A DNA stretch of 64,000 nucleotides from Clusia tigrina (GCA_920105625.2 CAKKTE020000605.1:868001-932000); one strand, 5' to 3'; positions 25,375 to 38,640 are shown, counted from the stretch's first letter. The notes: generated by a model not told the origin, from the sequence alone. Numbers and translations are program-made.

Positions 25375-27230
25375 TACATATGTATGCACATATTTATCTT
25401 TCGATCATTTTCAGGCAGGTAGCGAATTGTGCCATAAAAAGATTGAAATGAAGTGAAAATAAAAGCGTAATTTCTCGTATAGGAGTTTTTGTTGTATGAT
25501 GTGCGGTGTGGCTTCTTTAAATATAAAGTGAAGCAGAATTAGAATTCCATTTGTCATGAAATTTTGGATATTTCAATATTTTCAGTATGGACAAATATCA
25601 GCACAATTTACTCTTTCGATCTTATATTTCATACTTTCGCGTTAGCAGCATGTGATCAAACTTACATAGTAAAAACAATTATTAAATAAGCTATACTAAG
25701 CAGCGCTAGCGGTGATCAAACATATTTTGAGTCTATCCGAAGAAAGAATAATTATGCACAAAAAACCAATTTTGCTTAAATTAGCGTTAACATTTTAATA
25801 TTCATATGTTCGTCTGTTGCCTATTCCATCAGAAAATTTATCTAAATAATTTTTAGATTAAGGGTACAGTCAACAAAATCAAGGTTTTAAACATTTTTTA
25901 TTAGTTTGTCAGATCAGCTTGTAATACTATAATCACATTTTATTACAATTTAAACCACTCGTACGTACATGAATATATACATATGTACATACACTGACTC
26001 TCCGCATTTACATAGTATATGATATGTTCATGTTTGAAGTAAATTTTATGAACTTCAATATCTAGTAATAAATGCATATGTTCTTGTTATTATATATATT
26101 TACAAAGTTTTGTAAATAAAACTGTATATAATCCAATAACCTATATATAAACATTTATTTCCTATGGAAAAATGTTGTTCAACCATGATTGTGTTCCAAC
26201 GCATAATAAACCACTTCTTCATAATCGAAAATTATTATAATCAAAAATGTATAAAAAATTATTTCAAGTATTTAAAAATCCAAGAAATTTTAAATTTATA
26301 TTAGGATAAATGATGTTTAGTAACACATATTTTAATATAAGGTGCGTCTTTTTGCCCATTACATTTTATGCATGTTTTTTCATAAATGGCATGCGAAATA
26401 CTACAAACGGCAACTCAATCGCTTTGACGGGGAGACTTGAGTTATGGAAACTAAAAAAAATGTGCAAAAACTTCTTACTGCTTCGTGCTTCTTTGTGCGT
26501 GTGAACTTGGATGTGTATCCACTTACATATATAATAAATACTTTGAATCAAATAATCTGTCTTGACTTACATTCGTGAATAATATTTGGGACTTCTTTTT
26601 AGTTTTATTTTTTAATTACTTGCTGTCTACGTTCTTCTATGCAACTACATGTTTTTTCATATATTATAATGATATTAATTTAATCATATTAATTTAAGTT
26701 AACTTTTATTTTGTAAATAATGTATTAATATAAATGAAACATTTTAGTACATCTGCAAAATTCTTCCTTTTCCTACCATAAAAATAAAATCCAATCAAAC
26801 AATTTTTTAATATAGCATATACGGAAAAACAAAAACTTCCTAAAATTCCACATATTCATTGACGAACGAAATGTTTGATTGGATTAGATTTTGTGAAATT
26901 TATTAGCTTCTTCAGACGAATTGCGCAAAAGCATCAAAAAACCAACATAACCAAGGTATTGAAATCGTATAAATACTAATACAATTTCATGCCCACATGA
27001 ATTTATGTATGTGAGTTAAGAAACACCGCTATGAATATTTTTAGAAGATATAAATTTCTTTGCTGTAATGATCTGCTATAGCAGCAGCAATTCAATGTGG
27101 TTAAGTAAAATTATTTAATACTGGATAATTTATGCTAAAGTAGAAACTATTCTTAATATTTTTTATAAAAATAATTATTAGTTTGTTTTCAAAAAAAGGA
27201 TGAACAATTAAAAAAATATTGAAGTAAACA
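25375..27230. other. AT-rich intergenic DNA without recognisable gene
   Basis: No coding or RNA gene is supported. Short CATATGTA repeats occur near 25970-26000. Confidence 0.5.
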
Positions 27231-27232
27231 CA

Positions 27233-27302
27233 TTTCTCAGCGGACTTGAACTCGGCATCATAAAATTGATAAACCAACGCTTTACCACTTCCGCTTCAAT
27301 TT
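27233..27302 (-). ncRNA. tRNA-like fossil, minus strand
   Basis: Read on the minus strand, AGTGGTAAAGCG resembles a box A and GAGTTCAAGTCC a box B, at tRNA spacing. AGCGGA and TCCGCT could pair as an acceptor stem, but then the T-stem is lost. A degraded tRNA or SINE head is the likeliest reading. Confidence 0.3.
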
Positions 27303-27638
27303 TTATAAAAGATCCTATGCATGCATATTTATTTTATATTGTCTAGTGTTACACGCATTATGTTTTGTGATGACATGGCAAATCTTTCTTATACGCAAAA
27401 CCACAAATGCTTTGTTTTAAGCCCCACTTTCCGAATAAGAAACCTTTGTCATACAGAAATTTCATTCTTGTGTATTTTACCCCAGCCACACAGAACAGAA
27501 AATAAAAATTTGATTTCAAAACAGTCACTTCTGCTGTGAGCACACACACAAACACACTAAATTATTCATACGAATGTGCAAACAACAATAGCCATGTGTG
27601 TGGCTGCTTCGTGAAATTGCCGATTCCAATGTGGTTGC

Positions 27639-28696
27639 CAAGAAAGATAAAATAGAAGATTGCGCCAACGCTGGTAAGAAAATTTCCTCTCTCTGCGCAA
27701 CTCGTCACTAGGCACATACGAAATGAGAGAACAGCCAAAATGCATGCATTTTTGTGTGAGAAATGTGAAAATTGCGTTTAATATTAAATATTTTCATATT
27801 TATCGCATTTTATAATAATATTTATTATTATATATTAAATTATATAAATAAATATGAAATAATATATTTGAATTGATTTGGCATTCAAATATTTGTTCTA
27901 TTGAATAATTTGTTGTTTAATTTGTGCCGTGAACGTTGCTATTTACTGTTTTGGTGCGATAATGGGAATATAAAATGAAAAAATTATGGGAAATGAAATT
28001 CTAGTATGTGTATATTTATTAAATATATGTATATTTATATAATATTAATATATTTATATTTATTAAATCAGTACACAAATTCACTTTTTCTTTCTTGGTA
28101 CATGAAAATCCGCTTAATCCGCTGCTTAAGTACTTTTAATCGAACGAGTTTTTCAATAATTTGTACTCACTTACTTGCAGTGCAGTAAGTGCATTTGTTA
28201 ACTTATATAAGTTAAGTTATCATACGGTATGATATAAAAAAAAACGAATTTTTATTAATTTCATAACCGTTTATTCCCACATTATTTTATCAACTGAATA
28301 CAATATGAAAATCTTAATATTAATATACCTAATTATTGCTTACTACTATGATTTACAATTTTATTATTTCTTATTCTTAATGTTTGGCTTGCGTAACACA
28401 ATTCTGATAACTAGTTGTCAGCATTATAAGTTTACTGACTTGTTTCGTTTAGGCCGAGAGGTGATTGACCAGACGCAACGTCAGCAGAGTGCCAACTTTA
28501 TTGTTGTTAGCTTATATAAGTCAAAATAATTAAAAAGCTTTTAATATACAAATTATTATCCTTGCGCATGCTTTTTCATATCACAAAATATTTGAAAGTG
28601 TTACCTGACGTCACAGCCAATCAGCTGTGCTGAGTTTTTGTCGAGAGAGGAATAGCGGACCTGCGCATGGTGCAATCTTCTATTTTATCATTCTTG
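27639..28696. mobile_element. Second copy of the CAAGAA-end transposon family, 9-bp target duplication
   Basis: The left end CAAGAAAGATAAAATAGAAG is inverted at the right as CTTCTATTTTATCATTCTTG. TGTGGTTGC flanks both sides exactly (27630-27638 and 28697-28705). The inner ends share GATTGC(A/G)CCA and a GCGCA-rich block with the element at 10389-12157. The interior has no convincing coding sequence, so this 1058-bp copy is probably non-autonomous. Confidence 0.8.
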
Positions 28697-28705
28697 TGTG
28701 GTTGC

Positions 28706-30690
28706 CATCAACTTCAATATGTTGATTCTCACTCAAGAGAGCAATGAAAGGTCTTTCTGTATATTGTTTTTGGTTCGAGGTCTGGAAGTTTGACTGTAGT
28801 TATAATCAGATAGTTTTGAATACTTCTGCGTGGTATTATCTGGGTGGGATTTGAATATGTTCTCGGAAAAATTTTAAGCAAGTATCTACAAAGGCATTTA
28901 CCGATACTAAAAAGCTACTTTTAAATGTACCCACATTTCAAATTAAAATATCATCTTTGTTTACTACTACATGCCGTATAAATCTGGCACAATTTAGCAG
29001 CTATTGCAATTGTTACGTCTGTATGTAAAATTTCAGGCAAGTATTTAGTTTAGGTCTTAAGAAATGAAGAATATCGACTCTGTTCTCCTCAAATGTTTTC
29101 CAAAACCCATTATATAACATAAAATTACATACTGAATATTTTAAAAGGATTATACAAGTATGTTGGTTTACTTTTCTTCGTTACTGTATTTAACAAAATG
29201 CCGAAATAAACCATTTTCTTTATCTTATTGTAATTAAATATATGATGGACTATAATTTTTTATTCTATTCAAACTATAAAATTATAGATGGGCTGAATTT
29301 GTTTTTGAGGAAGCTTTGAAAATGGTGTGACTTTCGAACAGCCACAAATATGAAATCATTATTTGAACTCTTATTGTAAATATTGTTATTATAAATCGCT
29401 AAATATAGTACTGAATTTATTTAATATATCAAAGAATTGTTTTCTTTTTCTATCTAACTAATTTCATAGATTAAAAGAAGTCTGCATCATATATTTTGTC
29501 TTGTTGATCTTGTGTCAGCTTTTCTGAATCTTTTCATGAGAATTCTTGTGGACTATGTTCCATTTCCTCAAAGCAATAATTATATATTATGTAACAATTA
29601 ACGATTAAACCATAATTATACTTTATAATCGGTGTAATTATCAAATTTATGATCATTTTATTTTAAATAATGCCGATTTTATTCACAATTGACTTTTGCT
29701 TCATTTTTCTTTTACATATTGGCACAATGAACAATTCGATATTGGGGAGTATTTCTCGGCATTCAAACAATCTTACATTGGCAGTTCCACCAAAAACAAT
29801 AAATGAATAATAAGTCCCATAAATACGATAATTTGTTGTTTTTATATGAGGCATCATTGGAGGAGTTTTTTAGTTTTACAGGCTATGTTTTTCATGCCAT
29901 ATATCGAAAAATGTACTTGTGTAATATTTTACAAGTATACAAAAAGTAACTGCTTTATTACATTAATTTTAACTTGTATCATAATTAAATTTTGTTAAAT
30001 TATTTAAAGTGCAATATGTATTTATATTATTTACTATTTATTAATAATAATTATATTAAAATACATATATTAAATTAATTAATATTTATTAATAAGAATC
30101 ATATTAAATAAAATTGTGAAAAGTATGAATTAATGATAAACCATATGCAAATAAAATTGATCAGCAAGTGAACATAATGATACAATAATACAATTTTCCT
30201 TTTGTTATTTATTTACTTTCGTTATTTAAGTTTAACAAAACTCATTAAAAGTTTTTGAAAAAAAAATTAAAAATTCTTCATTTAATAAATAAAATATAGA
30301 ATCATTTTTATATATCGATAATTTTTTAAATTTTACTGAAAAATAATTGGAGAAAAGGTAACACACATGGGGGCTAATTCTCGCAGCCGTGAGCGGAATA
30401 ATTCCGTATCGGAAGTAATTCCGAACGTTCGGAATTTTGGTATAATGGGACTCGTTCCGAACGAATCGAATTTGGTTTCGGTATTGTAATAGAAAAATGC
30501 AAAAAGTAGTAAATCACTAGAAATACCATAAAGTAACAGATTTATGAAAAAGTGTAAACAAAACACATCTGTTTATATCCTAAAAAAGTGAAAACTTGAA
30601 GTAAATTCATAAAGTTTTCATTAAATTAAGATTATTTCTCAGGGAATTTATTGACAAGAAAACTTTCACACAGTAGTTGCAATTGTATAA
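28706..30690. other. Very AT-rich intergenic DNA; 20-bp palindrome at 30417-30436
   Basis: No gene is supported. AATTCCGAACGTTCGGAATT is a perfect palindrome within a CG-containing stretch (30370-30480) that stands out from its AT-rich surroundings and resembles sequence near 41100-41215. Confidence 0.5.
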
Positions 30691-30764
30691 AAAATAAAAA
30701 GTAATGTACTATGACACCACTGAAATATAATAAAATAGAAAGACGGAACAAATGAAGGGTAATT
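30691..30764 (+). repeat. Copy of the 5' module of the dispersed repeat also at 50.57 kb
   Basis: AATGTACTATGACACCACTG and the following 55 bases match 50570-50640. It is cut by the LTR element that starts at 30765. Confidence 0.55.
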
Positions 30765-30865
30765 TGTTACGATCAGCTGGCTGCTACCTTATTTGGTGCA
30801 TCAGATGACTGTTCGGTTTAGTGTCTGTATACTCCGGTTGGTAATCTTTATCTAAATATGTACGA

Positions 30866-30897
<32 letters not shown>

Positions 30898-31054
30898 CTA
30901 TACATATATATATGTACGAGTATGTATAGGAAATAAGTAGTAATTTTGAAAATAAATAAAAAAAACTTATTAAAGCAATACGACAACGATTAAATTTCTG
31001 TAAGCGACCCTGGAACCCGCTGAGTTTTTACCCCAGCGAAATTGAGTCGTTACA
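30765..31054 (+). repeat. 5' LTR
   Basis: It begins TGTTACGA and ends TCGTTACA, a perfect 8-bp inversion. The first 97 bases recur at 35932-36028 with one difference before the TA tract. A (TA)n tract is internal to the LTR (30868-30896). Confidence 0.8.
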
Positions 31055-31571
31055 GTACCAACAAAACATTAAAAAGACAAAATTGTTTGTGTATTTCGTA
31101 TTGCTTAGTGCAGAGTGCTGTGGTTGTGTATCAGAACACACACCCTATGCCAACACACACATAAAACCAAATGTGCTCTAAGTGTATACGGCTTGGGCAC
31201 CATTGGATTATACAAATTCACATTGAGCCATCATCATGGCTGTTTAATATTAATATTATTAATACTCTCCTCAAAAGTGAAAGCTATCATTGAGTTCGAA
31301 TGTGTCCGTATTTAACATATACCTTAAATAGTTTTGTAATACTAATATTAGCACGCCAAATAGTCAATTACATCAAAATAATCGACACATTTCCAACAAC
31401 AGCTCGTTTAATAATTTAAATATGAAGATAATCCAAAAAGTAAACAAAAAAATATAAAGACAAACAAATACACCAAGCTATGAGTGCGTCGGCACTCACC
31501 TCATAGAGAGCGTCGGCACTTAGTGCACCGTTGCACCACACAACAACACAACAACAAGACAATACAGCAAA

Positions 31572-32850
31572 TTGTCGACAACAACAATGCCATTATCAGA
31601 GTCAACATGTATGTCAGTAGCAGCGCCGGCAGCAGTAGCGACCTCAAAAGAAAACACAATCCCAGTAACTGTCGGTATAGGAAATAGCGCGATGACTTTC
31701 TTTTCAATAACAGCGATTTCAATGCAGCCCCAGCATAGCGTCAGCAGCTGTAACGAGTCCAGCAACAACGTCTCTGCAGGCGGCAACAAACAGTGAGGTA
31801 AAGAAAGTAAAAAAAGTGGCGGTCATTCAGACTGGTATTGACCGCTATACTAATATCAAAAGAAAGATAAGTCTACAAAAGGTGATGGGCGTCGCCAAAA
31901 GGCAACTCAGATTTTTCTCTGGGGAATAATAGATTTGCACTTCTTAGTGCAGACAATTCTGCTAATATATACGAGGTGTGATCAAAAAATATGGATAATA
32001 TATATAAATGGAGTCCTTCTTCTTTGATGTGCTTAAGATGAGAGCACGGGTGAAGCACCCTATTTCGGATTTTGACGTCATTAAATTGATAAAAAGGAAT
32101 ATCCGGGATGCCGTTGGGAGAATTGTTTACCCTATAGCCTGCTATAGCGTAGAGCAGCTGAAGTACGAGGGTCACGAGGCAGAAGGTTTCTTCCTGAAGA
32201 GAGAGATCAGAGTAGCGCAACTACTCGCCAGATAGAGGCGGGCCGAAGCATGAACGAGTTGAACACAGCGGATGATGAAGAAGTCGAGGAGGTTAGTCGA
32301 GAAGTCCTACCGCGGCATGGTGCTCTGGGGAATAATAGATTTGCACTTCTTAGTGCAGACAATTCTGCTAATATATACGAGGTGTGATCAAAAAATATGG
32401 ATAATATATATAAATGGAGTCCTTCTTCTTTGATGTGCTTAAGATGAGAGCACGGGTGAAGCACCCTATTTCGGATTTTGACGTCATTAAATTGATAAAA
32501 AGGAATATCCGGGATGCCGTTGGGAGAATTGTTTACCCTATAGCCTGCTATAGCGTAGAGCAGCTGAAGTACGAGGGTCACGAGGCAGAAGGTTTCTTCC
32601 TGAAGAGAGAGATCAGAGTAGCGCAACTACTCGCCAGATAGAGGCGGGCCGAAGCATGAACGAGTTGAACACAGCGGATGATGAAGAAGTCGAGGAGGTT
32701 AGTCGAGAGGTCCTACCGCGGCATGGTGCTGGTACGAGTCATAAGGAAGAAGGACCGCCAAATAGGTCTCAAACGGGGTGCTGGAACTACAAGCAGGAGG
32801 GTCATACCTTTAGAGAGTGTACCTCCAAGCAACGGAAGCTATTTTGCTAA
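31572..32850 (+). pseudogene. gag region of the gypsy-type element, with a tandem duplication
   Basis: 31572-31796 is an Ala/Ser-rich low-complexity start. A basic helical segment (VEQLKYEGHEAEGFFLKREI) is present twice, at 32008-32235 and 32414-32641. A nucleocapsid-type segment follows at about 32770-32890, CWNYKQEGHTFREC and then CGADNVVTSECPKC; the second Cys of the first knuckle is a Tyr. Gag would form the particle. Frames are interrupted between the parts. Confidence 0.65.
31917..32728 (+). repeat. 406-bp tandem duplication within gag
   Basis: 31917-32322 and 32323-32728 are almost identical; one visible difference is GAGAAGTCC versus GAGAGGTCC. The join falls at GGTGCT|CTGGGG. Near-identity suggests the duplication is recent relative to the element's other damage. 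Confidence 0.9.
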
Positions 32851-32939
32851 CGATGTGGAGCGGATAATGTGGTGACTTCAGAATGCCCGAAATGTAAGTT
32901 GGGAAACGGGGGAAGGAGCATGAGGTCAGCGGGAAGGTT

Positions 32940-33503
32940 GTGCTCCCGACAGGTTTCCGCGGAGCAGTAGATAGTGATATGTTAGATAGTAATATGGATG
33001 TAGGGGGAAGTGTAGGATTAGTAGTAGATTTGGAGATAGCAGATAACGTGCGGGAACAGTGTGAAGCACAGGTGAATAGTTTAAGAGAAGGCCAGTTAAG
33101 AGGGATCTCTCGGAAAGTGGAAAAAGCTAGGTTAAGGTATAAGTTAAGAGTTCCTAAAAAACGGCAGGTAGTTGAGGCTGTAGGGCGCAGTATTCAGGAG
33201 GAGAGAAGACCGTTCGCCGAGATTGAAATACAAGGTAGAAAGTTGCGGGGGTTACTGGATACAGGGGCATCGGTTAGTGTCCTAGGGAAAAATTGTAGGG
33301 AATTAATTAGTCAATTGGGATTGGAAGTGCAAAAGTATTTCACGCTGGTAAGCACGGCTGGAGGGCATAAGCAGCAAGTGTCTGGGCGAAACATAGTACC
33401 AGTGCGGTTCGAAGGAGAAGTAAAAAGTTTAGTATTTTACCTATGTCCCACATTGCAGCAAGAGGTATATTTAGGAGATGATTTCTGGCAAGATTTTGGG
33501 TAA
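32940..33503 (+). pseudogene. Retropepsin region of the gypsy-type element
   Basis: GRKLRGLLDTGASVSVLG contains the DTGA active-site triad of retroviral-type aspartic proteases. YLGDDFWQDFG near the end matches the second conserved region. It would cut the polyprotein. The frame is open for 187 codons and stops before RT. Confidence 0.8.
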
Positions 33504-33671
33504 GCTCCGGAAATTGTTGGGGTAAGTGAAGTGGGCACGGAGCCGGGAGAAAGAAGTGATAAGGTTAATGTCGCTGGGCGCCATAATTTAACTGAGACTC
33601 AGCAGAAGCAACTGGAGAAAACGAACTAGGAATACAGGCCGTACGAAGAGTGTGGGCTAGGCAGAACTTCT

Positions 33672-34440
33672 TTGGAGAAACGCAGTATACGGTTGGTGCA
33701 AGGGTCTGAGGCAATAAAAGATCGGTATTATCCCGTATCGCCAGCAGTGCAAGAGTTGTTGTATGCTGAGGTGGATCAGATGCTATCGCTGTGTGTTATT
33801 GAACAAAGTGAGAGTCCATGGAGCAGCCGAGTTACTTTAGTGAGGAAGCCGGGGAAGAATCGCTTGTGTTTAGATGCACGAAAATTGAATGAGCCCACGG
33901 TGAAGGACGCGTATCCTATACAGAATATTGAAGGTATATTGAGCCGTATAGACGAGGCCGTGTTCATCAGTAGCATAGATCTCAAATTCGCATTCTGGCA
34001 GATTGAGTTGGAGGAGGGTAGTGAGGCTTTTACAGCCTTTACTATACCCGGAAGACCTCTGTACCAGTACAGAGTAATGCTATTTGGGCTATGTAATACG
34101 GCACAGAGGCTATGCAGGCTGATGGACAAGGTTATTCCGCAGCGGCTCAGAGAAAATGTATTTGTGTATCTGGACGATTTGTTGATTATATGACCGAATT
34201 TCGAAACACATATGTATTTCCTGGGGGAAGTGGCGAAATGTCTCTCCAGCGCGAACCTTACAGTGGGGCTGAAGAAGTCAAAGTTTTGCTGTAAGGAGTT
34301 GAAATATCTGGGGTTTGTGATAGGTCATGGAGTGTTGAAGACGGATCCGGAGAAGGTGTCAGCAATAAGAAGGATTCCGGTGCCGAAGACACCCAGATAG
34401 GAACGGAGCTTTTTGGGGACGGCCGGTTGGTATAGACGAT
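33672..34440 (+). pseudogene. Reverse transcriptase of the gypsy-type element, RNase H missing
   Basis: 33672-34193 carries SPWSSRVTLVRKPGKNRLC, SSIDLKFAFWQI (first catalytic Asp) and FVYLDDLLI (catalytic Asp pair). The frame breaks after that; 34212-34400 continues the palm and thumb (KYLGFVIGHGVLKTDPEKV). The next frame has FLGTAGWYRRFV and then leaps to integrase sequence, so the whole RNase H domain is absent. Confidence 0.85.
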
Positions 34441-34454
34441 TCGTGGCCAATTTT

Positions 34455-35548
34455 GCTGATATGTCCGCTCCTTTGATATGGGTGCCCGAAGCATTAACTT
34501 CGACAGTTGTAGCACAAGCCCATGAGCCTGAGTTGTCAGCTCACCGGGGAGTGGCTAAAACATTGCACCGGGTACGACAATTTTATTATTGGCCTGGTAT
34601 GGCGGTGCAGGTGCGGAATTACGTGAGGGATTGCAGGGTCTGCAAGGAGACGAAGCATAGCAATCAAGTTTCTAGACCTTTTATGGGAAAGAAAGTCAGC
34701 ACCGAACGGCCATTCCAATGGATTTATATAGATTTTTTAGGAAAATATACACGCTCCAGGGCGGGTAATGCATACGTGTTTGTGGTAATGGATCATTTTA
34801 CGAAATTCGTGTTCTTAAAATCTATGGGTAAGGCCACGGCGATGAATGTAGTAAGGTTTTAATTGAAGAAATTTTTCATAAATTAGGTGTACCCGAAACG
34901 ATACATTCAGATAATGGAAAGCAGTTTGAGAGTCAGGAATTTAGTAAAGTGATGGAGTCCTATGCTATTAAGCATGTGAATACGGGGCTTTATGCCCCAC
35001 AATCTTATGCAGCAGAACGTGTGAATCAGTCAGTTCTGGCAGCTATAAGGGCTTACCTGAAGGAGGACCACCGCGATTGGGTTTTATTCCTGGGTGAGAT
35101 CGAGTGTGCTTTGCGCAGTGCGGTACATCAAGCGATAGGGGTTACGCCGTACTTTGCGTTGTTCGGTCAGCAGATGTTTACCAGTGGCGCGGACTATGCA
35201 TTGGCGCGACGGCTCAATGCTCTGGAGGATCGTGATTTGCACATATTACCACCTGAGGACAGATTGGAGTTAGTCCGCGAGAGTATCAGGTCTCATATGC
35301 ATAAAGCAAATGAGAAAGGCGCCAGGTATTATAATCAACGGGCGAGGCTGATTAAATTTGTAATCGGGCAGGAAGTGTACAAACGGAACTTCGTACTTAG
35401 CGACTTTAGGAAAAACATAAATGCAAAATTCTGTAAGAAATTTGTAAAATGTCGGGTGAGCAAAGTTTTGGGAGGTAATTTGTACGGGATAGAAGACTTG
35501 CGGGGTAAGGCGTTAGGGGTATTCCATGCCAAAGATTTGAAACAGTAA
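34455..35548 (+). pseudogene. Integrase of the gypsy-type element
   Basis: The N-terminal HHCC zinc domain is present from HEPELSAHRGVAKTLHRVRQ to CRVCKETKH. The core has Asp in IDFLGKYTRSRAG, a second Asp in HSDNGKQFES, and Glu in AAERVNQSVLAA. A TAA at 34860-34862 interrupts it. The C-terminal part runs to 35548. It would join cDNA to host DNA. Confidence 0.85.
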
Positions 35549-35931
35549 GAGCAGCAGACTCGTAGTCTCGGGGCTGTGGGTGTAGCTCACGTTGGCCGCC
35601 AGTAAAGATGTAAGCGATTGAAGGGCAAATGTTGGGAGCTGTAAACTTACGGTGAAATTCTGCATTGCTGGGGCGTTGGTCCGCTTAATGGTGAGAAGTG
35701 GATATGAAAGGGTGAAAGAGATTAGCAAAGTTTTAGGAGTATAATGTTTGTAGGTTAAGATACTTGGCCTAGCTATGGCCTAGACAAAAGTCCGGGCGAG
35801 GAATTCGGCTGGCTCTGACAAATGCTTGTTAGCTCCAGGGCTGTAATTGTAAATATGGGCGTTTGATGGTGCAGCTGGCCGTTTTTCACGCGGATTAGTG
35901 TGGGATTTTCTTTGCTCTAATCCACGTGTGT
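35549..35931 (+). other. Untranslated 3' part of the gypsy-type element
   Basis: No coding signal is seen between the integrase stop and the 3' LTR. A clean polypurine tract is not obvious next to 35932. Confidence 0.4.
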
Positions 35932-36055
35932 TGTTACGATCAGCTGGCTGCTACCTTATTTGGTGCATCAGATGACTGTTCGGTTTAGTGTCTGTATACT
36001 CCGGTTGGTAATCTTTATCGAAATATGTATGTATATATATATATATATATATATA
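35932..36055 (+). repeat. 3' LTR, truncated in its TA tract
   Basis: TGTTACGATC and the next 90 bases match the 5' LTR. Identity ends at the (TA)n tract, after which unrelated tandem repeats follow instead of the remaining LTR. Confidence 0.85.
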
Positions 36056-36057
36056 TA

Positions 36058-36421
36058 CTCAAGGGTAGCACTGTTATACCGATATCTCAAATTGACAATG
36101 GTACTTTACTGTCAAAAAATTTCAAGGTCTTATAATGTTCCAGCAAAAAGTAACAGCATTTCAATGTTACAAACTTTGATAAGTATATTACGCACAGTAT
36201 AAAAGTTAGTGAATTTTGAACTTTCATCAGTGTTTCATTTTTTGCTCAACTGAAGCTCTGTGATACGGATATCTCAAACTGACAAAATAGTACTTTATTG
36301 TCACAAATTTTCAAGGTTTTATGACGCTCCAGTAAAAATCAATAGCATTTCAATGTTGCAAACTTTGATAGGTGTACTACGCACCGTATGAAAATTAGTG
36401 AATTGTGAAGTTTCATCAGTG
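36058..36421. repeat. Two tandem copies of a ~187-bp satellite-like unit
   Basis: GATATCTCAAATTGACAA at 36081 recurs at 36268, and TTTCATCAGTGTT near 36223 recurs near 36412, a period of 187-189 bp. The copies differ at about 15% of positions by eye. The pair is bracketed by (TA)n on both sides. Confidence 0.8.
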
Positions 36422-37255
<834 letters not shown>

Positions 37256-37620
37256 TAGTTTAGAGTGCGGTGGAATTAGACAGTATATGGACAGAAATTG
37301 ATCAGGCAGTTCACCAACTGCAGTTAGCGCAGTTACCTGGATGGACAGATTACAACAGCTGAAGGCCCATGTTCGATTCCTGGGAGGGTTCATAGTTGGA
37401 GTGCTGTTGATTTCTGAGACATAACAAATGCTTGGGAAAAAATTGCCTTTCATTGAAAGATCTCTGATGAGGACAAGTGTCGTGTCCGAAATAGCTATAA
37501 GATCTGTCAAAATATTTCAATAATTATCCTTCTGAATATTATTACGGTGGCATAACCACACACATACATAATTACAACTACTGTGTGAAACTTGTCTTGT
37601 CAATATATTCGCTGAGAAAT
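37256..37620 (+). mobile_element. Dispersed tRNA-derived SINE-like repeat, copy 1
   Basis: It aligns over its length with 55430-55790. The tRNA-like head (CAGTTAGCGCAGTTACCTGG, then TGTTCGATTCCTGGG) has a degenerate box B compared with the better copy at 55.5 kb. The tail contains GGTGGCATAACCACAC, shared with 41264-41282. Confidence 0.7.
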
Positions 37621-38051
37621 AATCTTAGTCTTCAACTGAATTGCCGAATTAATTACGTTTTCATTAGATAATATTAAATTGCAAATAGATCCAATTTTTT
37701 TTTATTTCTCATCATCCGAAACTGAGGAATATCACAGAAAAAAGGAAGGATATACGTGCTAACAGAGACTCATTACGTCTGTCAATTAAGTAATTTATAT
37801 CTTAATTTAAATTACACATAAAAATATATATTTTTGCTTGAAGATTTAAGAAACGCGTTAGGAAGACTAAAGAAGCCTTCAATTATGTTCGTGGAGAGTT
37901 GCATTTTGAGGCACATTTGTCACAGCAGTACCAGCAAATATTCAGTTGTCACTTTATTACTCTTGGCTTCTGGAGGTTTCCAAAATACTGTGCGGAATTT
38001 AATTTTTTTTCTTGTATCCCATTTATATTACTAAGTAATAATTTTTTACAG
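37621..38051. other. Intergenic DNA without recognisable gene
   Basis: No gene or structured repeat is supported here. Confidence 0.5.
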
Positions 38052-38640
38052 TTAGAAAATAGAGGTAATCTTAAACCAATATCTAAAACTAAATTTACAT
38101 TTACTTTCTAAGATTTTAGCTTCATTGCAGGCTAGATTTATAAGTATATATTCACTAGTTCTGTTGATGTGTAACGTTTCAGTCTGGGTGATTGTGAAGT
38201 TTCTAATGCAGGAATTTCTCTCATCTGGATTTGTGTGTGCTAACAGGCGGTGCATGTACTTGAGACTACATGTTTGGGTGGTTGCTTCAACAGAGTCAAT
38301 GTATAGTTCACGGTGGATGTCTTCGTTTGACCACTCAGCATTGATTATGGTGCGAAGAATTTTGGACTGTATTCTTTGATTTATTCTGATGTTTGATTTT
38401 GCTGCACAGCCCCATATTTCGATACCGTATCTCCAGATAGCCATGATAATTGATTTATATATCTGCAGTTTATTTGCAACTGAGAGCTTGGATTGTCTGC
38501 CCGAAAGTCAATAAAGTTGTCTGAAATTATTATTAATTTCTTATCTTTTCTGTGTGATATGCCCTTTTCAGAGTAGTTTTGCGTCAATAGTCATTCCCAA
38601 GTATTTTGCCTTTGTATCGACTGTGAAAATTACTTCCTTA
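38052..38640 (-). pseudogene. Jockey-type LINE 3' fragment
   Basis: The minus-strand frame 38444-38052 starts MAIWRYGIEIWGCAAKSN, the conserved post-RT segment of Jockey-clade ORF2, and continues 110 residues of the C-terminal region. Sequence upstream to about 38640 is frame-broken. It is 5'-truncated, the usual fate of LINE copies. Confidence 0.65.

Larger units (their letters stand above)
30765..36055 (+). mobile_element. Ty3/gypsy-type LTR retrotransposon, degenerate
   Basis: LTR (30765-31054), gag, protease, RT, integrase and a partial 3' LTR follow in the usual gypsy order on the + strand. Three abnormalities show it is dead: a 406-bp tandem duplication in gag, complete loss of RNase H between RT and integrase, and multiple frame breaks. 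The 3' LTR stops in its TA tract at about 36055. Confidence 0.85.

Noticed and set aside
31501..31789. Leu/Cys-rich minus-strand frames opposite the gag start
   Set aside because: Antisense of CAA/CAG/GCA-rich coding DNA; typical shadow frames.
36058..36421. CRISPR-like or other spacer array
   Set aside because: Only two long units with no short conserved repeats and variable spacers; the organism is a eukaryote.
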